Origin: Symsagittifera roscoffensis
Lineage: Eukaryota; Xenacoelomorpha; Acoela; Convolutidae
Assembly: GCF_963678635.1 (NCBI RefSeq)
Contig: NC_087062.1
Span: forward strand, 35,738,052-35,802,051
Length of the DNA stretch: 64,000 bases
Direction of reading: 5' to 3'
Part shown: positions 57,601 through 64,000 of the stretch, piece by piece
How the letters are laid out: each line of letters starts with the position of its first letter
How positions within the stretch are numbered: position 1 is the stretch's first letter
Notes under the pieces: model-generated
Seen by the model: the letters and a program-made list of their open reading frames with translations, nothing else
The model's database searches: none
Told to the model about the DNA's origin: nothing
Translations under genes and position numbers: made by a program

Positions 57601-58967
57601 AACAGTTTCTGATCTTCAGTGTAGGGAATGTTGAAGCCATCCAATTTCTCGAATATTGTTTCCCGTAGTGTGTACGCATTTTTGGGATAAATATGTCGCA
57701 CTCGATCTTTACAAGTTAGAAGATGTCGGTTGAAGTTGTTTGATCTGTTGAAGAAACAGTCACAGCTAGGACATCGAAAACACTTGAAGAAGGAATCAAT
57801 ATCATTCGTGTGAATAATATGGTTGTTGAATCTTAGCAATTTCACCGTTTTTTCAAATTTTCCAATACTTCGCCTGGCTAATTCTCCAACATATTCTCCT
57901 TCTTGAATATCAAAATTGTAAATGAATATGTTTCGTTCAACTATTCCCTCTACAAGAGGTAAATCATCGATTGACACTCCACGAAAATTCTTCGGATCGT
58001 ATCCAGATTTTGATATAAACTCTGTAAACAGCTGAGATGTATGAGCATCGAGGTTACTATGACCATGCAAATACATTGTTAACGCACGGAAAAGACAAAG
58101 ATGATCTTTGTATGTTTGTTTATCTTTGTCCGATAAAAGACAGTTTACTTGCGTATGTCGTAGTAAAGGTTCAGGCAACACAGAGTCTGGACATCCCATT
58201 GGGATGTTTTTCAGTAGTGCAGCAAAAATAGTAACATTTGTGATCAACTTGAACCTCCACTTTGTGTTCTGACGTTCTTGGGTGCATTGCTCCACGATAT
58301 CAAACTTTTCAACTTTTCCCTGGATTGTAATCAAATCCGCTTTCGTACACAGTAAATGCGATTTTTCGAACAAAGTATTGTTTTCGTGTGCATAATAATA
58401 CCGATATTCTCCCGTTTCGACATTACGGAGAACAAATCCAAGAGCAATATTGATTTTTGCTACGGAATCTAGCTTGTTGAAGACTCCTTCAAGCTTCTCG
58501 TTGATAATCTTGGTATCTAACTTTGACATTTGAAAGTTAAATACCTTATGCCTCCCATTCTCCATCTCAGTGTCCACCAAGAAATGCTGACAAGGACTCA
58601 ACTTCTCTTTGAGTTTCTCTCCATCTTCCCCTTCCTCCTCCACAATCTTGTTCAAGTCTGCCACCGTATCACTTGGTTTCCGTTGTTTCGCCCCATGTTA
58701 TTTTCTCCGATGTTGTTGGAGAGAATAGTAACTCGGAAACTCCTGCTCACAAGACGAGCAAACCATCGACTGTTTCGAACTTGGTTGACCATGCTTCTTG
58801 GCCATATGATAGTTCATTTCTTGCTGATTATAAGTAAAATACTTACAATCAGGGCAAGAAATAACCCCTTTGGAACAATTTTTTCGATGACTCGCAGCAT
58901 CAGCTCTCCTGTATTCCCGACCACAATCCTCGCATTTCACTTTCTCATTCCTGTTGAGTGCTGGCAT
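54639..58967 (-). pseudogene. polB: Protein-primed family-B DNA polymerase (Polinton-like)
   Basis: About 1,440 codons from ATG at 58967, which directly follows TTTTTTTCAG. N-terminal three zinc-finger-like CxxC...H units (58698-58967), a stop, then ORF 58664-56760: CPSCDCFF..RHLLTC zinc finger, Exo I FDFESICVP, Exo II FNSGRYDLNL. Palm motif A (DASQLYPLS) is in 56613-56245, motif B (KLLGNSSYG) in 56102-55311, motif C (MDTDSLYL) in 55295-54639. In-frame stops at 58698, 56757, 56653 and 55311 leave the frame otherwise unchanged; true frameshifts occur only around 56.05-56.26 kb. Such polymerases copy linear element or viral DNA from a terminal protein. Not functional as it stands. Confidence 0.85.
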
Positions 58968-59334
58968 CTGAAAAAAAGTGTGATATTTAGTGTCTATCAA
59001 AATTGATTAAAAATACGTTGTACGTACAAAATTGGGAGATTTAAAATGTTCCAAAAAATTTAATAAAAGTAATTTTTACTTACTTTGAATTGTTAAAAAT
59101 ATTTGAAATTTATTTCAAGTAGTTATACAAAGTATAGAGCAGTTGCTTTTAACGTAAAAGAAAATCAGAATGAAATAAGTTTTTTTTGCTTTTTATTAGA
59201 GAAAATCAACCAATCAGAATTGAGTATTTTTTTTACTAACACTGTTTGTTGGAAATCAACCAATCAGAATTCAGCCTTTTCTAATTGTGAACTGTTTATT
59301 ATTTAAAAAACAAACCTTAATCATTATTTGAAAA
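58968..59334. promoter_or_regulatory. Divergent promoter region with paired CCAAT boxes
   Basis: Lies between polB (minus) and the 192-codon gene (plus). A 20-bp word GAAA.TCAACCAATCAGAAT occurs twice exactly 50 bp apart (CCAAT at 59210 and 59260), about 75-125 bp before the plus-strand ATG. CCAAT is bound by NF-Y in animals; the role here is inferred. Confidence 0.55.
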
Positions 59335-59913
59335 ATGTCTATCAAAAAACGTTTGAGCTTCCTCGAATTACTTTACAAGAAAAAGCAAAAAATTCCAATT
59401 GATTTTCTTATTGATGAAATAGATGTTGACTCTTACTTTTTTCATAATTTTTTGGACGTCTTTATTGTACAAAATAGAGTTATCCGACTAAGTAAAGGTC
59501 TCTTTAGAGAAACTTACTCAATGAAAGAGTTTACTTTTGACTCACATATTGCGTATCAAAGTTTTAAACTTACAGCTGAATTACACCTCACAAGGAAAGA
59601 AATTTTGTTTCTTCTCGAGACTTTGAAATTGATCAAAAAGTCGTACGATAATATATCAAAAACTCTTTTTATCCCCTATCCAAAACCCAAATTTGTCAAA
59701 ACTCCCCAGCAAAGTTCTTTATTCCTTCATTTCTTTAAAGATTTTCAAAGTTCAAAATCCTGCTTGATTCGGTTTGGAATCAGATTTCCAGAAGTTTGCT
59801 TTGAAACATTCGTCAACTTTGAATTATCTTCCCAAATTTACATCAAAATCAAAATCACTATCTACTCAAAAATCAGCAATTTCTCATTGATTACATACAA
59901 AAAATTCAATTAA
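59335..59913 (+). CDS. Unrecognised 192-residue protein of the virus-like cluster
   Basis: Intact ORF from ATG 59335 (context GAAAAATGTCT) to TAA. Lys/Phe/Leu-rich, no obvious membrane segment or zinc motif. Early helical region (KKRLSFLELLYKKKQK), then a predicted alpha/beta part (IRFGIRFPEVCFETFVNFEL). First gene of the rightward cluster, divergent from polB, with CCAAT boxes upstream. Intactness among broken neighbours is notable. Polinton-like elements encode several small proteins of unknown role; I cannot say which this is. Confidence 0.55.
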   Translation: MSIKKRLSFLELLYKKKQKIPIDFLIDEIDVDSYFFHNFLDVFIVQNRVIRLSKGLFRETYSMKEFTFDSHIAYQSFKLTAELHLTRKEILFLLETLKLIKKSYDNISKTLFIPYPKPKFVKTPQQSSLFLHFFKDFQSSKSCLIRFGIRFPEVCFETFVNFELSSQIYIKIKITIYSKISNFSLITYKKFN

Positions 59914-59917
59914 CTTG

Positions 59918-60067
59918 ATGAAAAAAGTTGCAGAGATGTTCATTTTATTAATTTTCTTCCTTTGTTACTTATATCAGCAATATTTCTTATTTTTACTGCA
60001 AACAACTTTTGGTCATTTATTTTTGCAATTGCTTTTGTGTACATTTTTACCTATTTGGAAAACTTAA
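59918..60067 (+). CDS. Small hydrophobic protein (49 residues)
   Basis: ATG 4 nt after the previous stop, 49 codons, ending TAA at 60065. Almost wholly hydrophobic with two likely membrane segments (FILLIFFLCYL and FLQLLLCTFL) separated by polar Gln/Thr residues. Could be a small viral membrane protein or chance in T-rich DNA. Confidence 0.35.
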   Translation: MKKVAEMFILLIFFLCYLYQQYFLFLLQTTFGHLFLQLLLCTFLPIWKT

Positions 60068-60084
60068 GTCCTTAAAAGCGTCTT

Positions 60085-60270
60085 CTGATTGGATACGACA
60101 ACTAGAACAAAAATGAACTTTTTTTGTAATTGGAAACGACAATGTGTAAAATGTAGCTTTGTTTCCAATTGGACACGAGTTTTGTATAAGAATTCCATAG
60201 AAGGAAACTAAAATCTGATTGGACACGACTACAATCCAAATAAGGAAAATCCGTTCTAATTGGTTAAACC
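60085..60270 (-). promoter_or_regulatory. Array of five CCAAT boxes with a shared extension
   Basis: ATTGG (reverse CCAAT) at 60088, 60129, 60168, 60218 and 60259, spaced 41, 39, 50 and 41 bp. The first four share ATTGGA.ACGA. It precedes the gene at 60452. Regular spacing suggests a promoter array or decayed tandem repeat. Confidence 0.6.
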
Positions 60271-60451
60271 CACACATTCCAATTGAAGGTACCCCTCTCT
60301 CTTAACTAAAAATCATTTTATTTTCAACTTAACTACCGTCAACTACCTGCTCTCTCAGCTCTAAATATCTTAATTTCAACTTATCTTCCATCACCTACCC
60401 CTCTCTCAATTCTTTCTTATTTTTACTCTTGTACTCAATTTATTGCTCAAA

Positions 60452-60922
60452 ATGATCTTCTCAGTGCAAAACAGCAACCTGATCTAGTAGAATTTTCTCC
60501 TGATCTAGTACAAATTCAAGTGCGAGAAACAGTCTCTGGAGTTTTTCTGGCACGAATGGATATCCCAATCCAAGTCTGGCACATGGTGGAAGTGATGCGA
60601 AGGGATTTCAACGAACATCATATGATGCAAGTTCCCATCACAGAGAACCAACTTGGAACAATGCAAATGATGGAGGAAGTGTCTGAGCATGTGGGAATGA
60701 ACTACCCCGAGATTCCTGACTCTAGATATGTGGCTCAACCAGTTGGGAGGAGGAAGGATCATTCGAAAACCCCATCACAATAGATGAAGATGAGGGATTC
60801 TCAGAAACAATGAGGCCTCAAAACACTCCTCCACAACAACCACCAGCAATGGAACCTCGTCCAGCTCTGCGTTCCATAGAGAACCTCCAGAACTCTTCTG
60901 CTGCTCGACAGCTCTTTGATTA
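60452..60922 (+). pseudogene. Unrecognised protein, frameshifted twice
   Basis: ATG 60452 (context CTCAAAATGATCTTC) reads into TAG at 60485, but the +2 frame alongside is open from 60310 to 60783 and codes sensibly (LARMDIPIQVWHMVEVMRRD, ENQLGTMQMMEEVSEHVG). Near 60745 it shifts again; the third frame continues to TAA at 60920 with an acidic, Pro/Gln-rich tail (ENPITIDEDEGFSETM, TPPQQPPAMEPRP). Total about 155 residues. No family recognised. Two indels suggest decay or assembly errors. Confidence 0.5.
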
Positions 60923-61194
60923 AATATTTTTGTAAATATAGATTGTTTGGTTTTAATTTCGTTTTCTGTAATTATTTTCTTCAATTTCATTTTAATTATG
61001 AGAATAGATGAGAGGTTCAAGGTAAACCATTGAAAAACAATTAGAACTGAGTTAAGTGCTCCGAACTCGCACACATGTTAAAAAACTTGATTAGTTTTTG
61101 CACAAAAATTCGGAAAAACACTAGAAAAACTGTACACAATTAAAAAGTTACCTTATCGATATTGCATCTTGTACACACTTTTAACCTTTTGTAG

Positions 61195-61500
61195 AAAAAA
61201 TTGAAACACTTTTTCGCATTTTGTCGAAAAAAAGTAAAAAACTTTTCGCATTTTGTCGAAAAAAGTAAAACACTTTTTCGCATTTTGTCGAAAAAAGTAA
61301 AACACTTTTCGCATTTTGTCGAAAAAAGTGAAACATTTTTTGCATTTGTAGTGAAAAATTGAAACACTTTTCGCATCTTGTTAAAAAAAGTAAAACACTT
61401 TTCGAATCTTCTCAAAAAAGTTGAAACACTTTTCGCATTATGTCAAAAAAATTGAAACACTTTTTACAACTTGTTAAAAAAATTGAAATGTTTTTTTGCA
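61195..61500 (+). repeat. ~31-bp minisatellite
   Basis: About nine units of the form CGCATTTTGTCGAAAAAAGT plus AAAACACTTTT. On the minus strand it gives a 91-codon frame of FTFFDKMRK-like repeats, an artefact of the array. It separates the genes at 60452 and 61641. Confidence 0.85.
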
Positions 61501-61640
61501 ACTTTTTGAAAATCAAAAGAAATATTACATCTTTCTTACACGTTTGAAATTTTTTTTTTGCAGATGTTTTTGACAACGGTGATTTTTTTTCGGTAATTAA
61601 TGGTAACTTTGTAAACATATGAGTGAAAATAGATGGAATA

Positions 61641-62240
61641 TCAGAAGTTTTTTATTGAAAAATTGACATGATCACTATTTACAAATCCATAACCATCAAT
61701 AAAACAGTCAATTATTTTTAACAAATCATGTTCATATTTTGAGTTTTGTACTTTACGAACTCTTTCTAGAAAAACTGAACCAATAGTTTGAGTGGAAGCT
61801 AGTTTCTGGTTAGAACATAAATAGTGACGTTTGAATTTTTTGCGTAACAGTCTTTTCTTTGCAACACTTGGCATTTTTTCTGCTCCTTTCCATTTCAAAT
61901 TGTGATGAACAGCGCGGTCAAGTTGATTGAAAACTTCGCCAGTTGATGAAATAACATTCGAATAAAATCTGTATTTGTACAGAGTGTAAAAACAATCGAT
62001 AATTTGGTATGTGAAATGAAAGTTACCCAATCGTTGCAAAATTTGATCGAAAGATGAACCATTCAGAAGTATGTGAAACTAACAATTTTCCAAAGAACAG
62101 TAAGAATTGTGGGTACAGACACAAAAATTATTGGTTACTATATACTTTTCGTAAAAATCACTGGAAACGGAAATAAATAGCGCTTTTTGACAATACTCTG
62201 AATAAAAGCATGGAAGAGCTTGACACATAGCTGCAGCCAT
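61641..62240 (-). pseudogene. Unrecognised ~200-residue protein with one in-frame stop
   Basis: ATG at 62240 directly follows ATTGTTTCAG. The frame is open except for a TAG at codon 54 (62079-62081), after a Cys-rich N-terminus (ALPCFYSEYCQK, NFCVCTHNSYCSLENC). The downstream 132-codon part has a basic patch (KKRLLRKKFKRHYLC). The stop may be a mutation, or lie at the end of a short intron (GTATATAG...TTGTTAG). Divergent from the 62454 gene. No family recognised. Confidence 0.5.
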
Positions 62241-62453
62241 CTGAAACAATGATTTTTGCTGAGAATTGTGGATTTATATAGGAACACTAACACCTACACA
62301 ATTCCATTTTAGAAATTTCCCTCAAAAATTCCAATTATAGTTCTATTTCCTTTTATGGTTCAGTGAATGACTCATATTGTTTACTTTCAATTTCATTTAA
62401 TCTCAAAATCATTTCTCTCATTTCTCTTCATCTGATCAGTCTGTTCTTCAAAA
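62241..62453. promoter_or_regulatory. Divergent intergenic region
   Basis: Contains TTTATATAG at 62272, a possible TATA box, and a CT-rich run before the 62454 ATG. Both flanking genes could be served. Confidence 0.4.
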
Positions 62454-62918
62454 ATGTTCTCAAGAAAAGACACAAGTCCCAATTACATTGAATTCTCAAA
62501 AAATCAAACAAGAATTGGGAGATTTGCTTGGTCCCAAAAATCCTACAAAGGGAAAATTTATTTTGAACCTTGCTTTCAACTATTCAAGAAAAATGAGTTG
62601 GGACAACTCGAAAAAAGACAGCAAGTCTATCTCGGTGAAAAAGAAGGAGAAGCAATCTCGGCAATTAGAAATACTGTTATTCACGATGCTGAAAACCTTG
62701 GACTCGTTCCTATATTGGAACTCACTTCTGACAAAGAGTCAACTATGGATCAGGAGCTTGCCAACTGCAACAAAGTGTATGACATAGCAACATACAATAG
62801 AAGACAAGTTTGTGTCACGATCAAGAGGTACAATATTAACAAATCTCCCTACATTCAGATTCGATTGTTCACCGCAAAAGAGAATGAAGCAATGAAACAA
62901 GTTGCCTATGTCAACTAA
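62454..62918 (+). CDS. Possible PC4-like ssDNA-binding protein
   Basis: Intact 154-codon ORF from ATG 62454 (context TTCAAAAATG). Two segments, residues ~12-70 (ISO: FSKNQTRIGRFAWSQKSY, then GKIYFEPCFQLF) and ~115-150 (RRQVCVTIKRYN, YIQIRLFTAKE), have the beta-strand-turn pattern of PC4/Sub1-type ssDNA-binding folds. The match is by eye and weak. A ssDNA-binding protein would suit a protein-primed replicon. Intact, unlike most neighbours. Confidence 0.4.
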   Translation: MFSRKDTSPNYIEFSKNQTRIGRFAWSQKSYKGKIYFEPCFQLFKKNELGQLEKRQQVYLGEKEGEAISAIRNTVIHDAENLGLVPILELTSDKESTMDQELANCNKVYDIATYNRRQVCVTIKRYNINKSPYIQIRLFTAKENEAMKQVAYVN

Positions 62919-63100
62919 ACTTTGAACGAATTCAAAGAACTTTCCCAAATTTTGGGAGACTTTATGTTTGTTGAGAACTGTAATGCACAATAATTTGTGT
63001 TTTTTGTCTTGTAATTTAACTATTTATCCTCAAAATCATTTTTCATTTAGTATTGGTGTTGAACAGTATGAGTTGGAATATTGGTTTTTCAAGAAGTTAG

Positions 63101-63490
63101 CTCTTAAAACTTCACAATAAATTGGGACTTTTTCATATTGTTCTAGAAGAAAAGTCCCAAAAAATTTCCCTAACAATAATAGAATCTCAAAATTTACCAA
63201 ACTTGCAGAATTTGGACGTAGACTCACAAATATCTCACTTTGAGTGGACTCTGCATAATGGTAGAAGAAAAATTCACATAGGATACCGATCTGATACCAA
63301 AAAAATGGTAGAATATCGTAGAAATGGAAATCAATGGAAAAATAATCAATCTTTACAACTAAAAAGAGAAGAATATGATAAATTACTTGATATGCTTCCT
63401 TCATTACTAGGTTATGTAGAGACCTTCAAAAAATCTTGTATCATTATTGACGAATGCACTGTAGAAAATAAACGTACAGAAATTGAATGA
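63101..63490 (+). pseudogene. Second possible PC4-like protein, start missing
   Basis: Open frame from 63101 to TGA at 63488 with no in-frame ATG near its beginning; an ATG at 63069 lies in another frame, so an indel may have removed the start. The C-terminal half (KIHIGYRSDTKKMVEYRRNG, then LQLKREEYDKLLDMLP) resembles the PC4-type pattern of basic strands followed by a helix. Could be a diverged paralogue of the 62454 protein. Confidence 0.4.
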
Positions 63491-63602
63491 AATTCTAAGA
63501 GTTTTTGAGATTATTAGGCAAGATTTCTCATCAAATACAAAAAGAAAAAATTTATTTCTTTGTACCTGTATTTTTTTGGACCCGGACATAAATTTAAAAG
63601 AA

Positions 63603-63872
63603 ATGGACCAAAAATTTCCTTTTGACGGACTAATTGGATACGGAAATTCCTGTATGGATTACTTTTTTGCAAACTCCAAAATTTTTAGACTACATGAAAT
63701 TCTACATGACTCTGCTGGATCTGTGAAATCTACTACAAATAAAGGTCCTGGGTATTGTTATGTTGCACCTAGTCTCCCCAGTTCATGCTTTCTTGGTCAC
63801 GTGACTGGATTATTTTTCTGTTTATATATTAAAATATTTGCTTCATCAGTATATACATTGTTTGATTGTTAA
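63603..63872 (+). CDS. Unrecognised 89-residue protein with hydrophobic C-terminus
   Basis: ATG 63603 is the first true ATG of a frame open from 63483. Conserved-looking centre YGNSCMDYFFANSK, then FRLHEILHDSAGSVK and GPGYCYVAP; the Cys, His and Gly pattern hints at an enzyme or metal site. The C-terminus (GLFFCLYIKIFASSVYTLF) is a likely membrane segment. Family not recognised. Confidence 0.45.
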   Translation: MDQKFPFDGLIGYGNSCMDYFFANSKIFRLHEILHDSAGSVKSTTNKGPGYCYVAPSLPSSCFLGHVTGLFFCLYIKIFASSVYTLFDC

Positions 63873-63912
63873 TCATTTTAAACAAAAAACTTTAGAGAAA
63901 TCAGTTAACAGA

Positions 63913-64000
63913 ATGAGTCTAGTTGTTTTGGATATTGAATGTATTGAAAGCAATATAGTGAAAGAATTAGGAGCTTATTAGGATGGACAAACAGAAGGAT
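63913..64000 (+). pseudogene. DEDD-type exonuclease, N-terminal fragment at window edge
   Basis: ATG 63913 follows TTAACAGA. MSLVVLDIECIESN has the strand-DxE start of DEDD-family 3'-5' exonucleases (Exo I motif), then IVKELGAY. An in-frame TAG at 63976-63978 breaks it, after which DGQTEG continues in frame to the edge. Only 29 codons are visible, so both class and status are uncertain. Confidence 0.45.

Noticed and set aside
61140-61415. 91-codon minus-strand ORF with FTFFDKMRK repeats
   Set aside because: Translation of the 31-bp minisatellite.

Overview
The window looks like AT-rich, repeat-dense nuclear DNA of an invertebrate animal. It is crowded with eukaryotic transposons: Ty3/Gypsy and copia-type retroelements, hAT-type MITEs, Helentron-like non-autonomous repeats, and a Polinton/adintovirus-like block with a protein-primed family-B DNA polymerase. 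Several 'CAG|gene start' and GTAAGT sites look spliceosomal. No rRNA, tRNA gene, CRISPR array or bacterial-style operon was seen, and I cannot name the species. Almost everything identifiable is mobile or virus-like; convincing host exons are nearly absent.

Left third (1-22.9 kb): a mosaic of non-autonomous repeats. A family of about 0.53 kb with a hairpin at each end occurs about ten times in the window, partly head to tail. A hAT-like MITE family shows perfect 8-bp target duplications at 15475-15747 and 20972-21392. A 1.1-kb TA-target MITE sits inside one hairpin repeat, and a 2.1-kb block around it is duplicated in tandem. A decayed minus-strand Ty3/Gypsy element (about 2.7-7.7 kb) keeps LTR remnants, a primer-binding site, Gag knuckle traces and integrase traces. 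Minisatellites, homopolymer tracts and a fold-back fill the rest.

Middle (23073-41923): one unusually large LTR retrotransposon, 18,851 bp, with about 97%-identical TG...CA LTRs (counted by eye) and a perfect TTGC target duplication. Order: 5' LTR, long leader with a duplicated stem-loop, gag (zinc knuckle and an Arg/Ser/Asn-rich tail), protease, reverse transcriptase/RNase H, integrase with GPY/F module, a mucin-like ORF, an envelope-like gene, an unrecognised accessory ORF followed by a candidate intron, a long 3' non-coding stretch, and 3' LTR. All genes carry stops or frameshifts. The element splits an ORF whose reading frame resumes beyond the 3' LTR.

42-51.9 kb: gene-poor DNA with short degenerate tandem arrays, two more full or near-full hairpin-repeat copies, a copia-type Gag relic and a second fold-back.

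Right end (51.9-64 kb): on the minus strand a GC-richer retroviral-type integrase gene lies beyond a broken DNA polymerase B gene with an N-terminal zinc-finger region. Divergently, from 59.3 kb to the edge, runs a compact cluster of small, mostly unrecognised genes, several broken, including two possible PC4-like ssDNA-binding proteins, a small membrane protein and a DEDD-exonuclease start cut by the window end. Regularly spaced CCAAT boxes precede two of them. I read this as an endogenous Polinton/adintovirus-like element; it is the best place to look for undescribed biology, with the accessory genes of the giant retroelement second.
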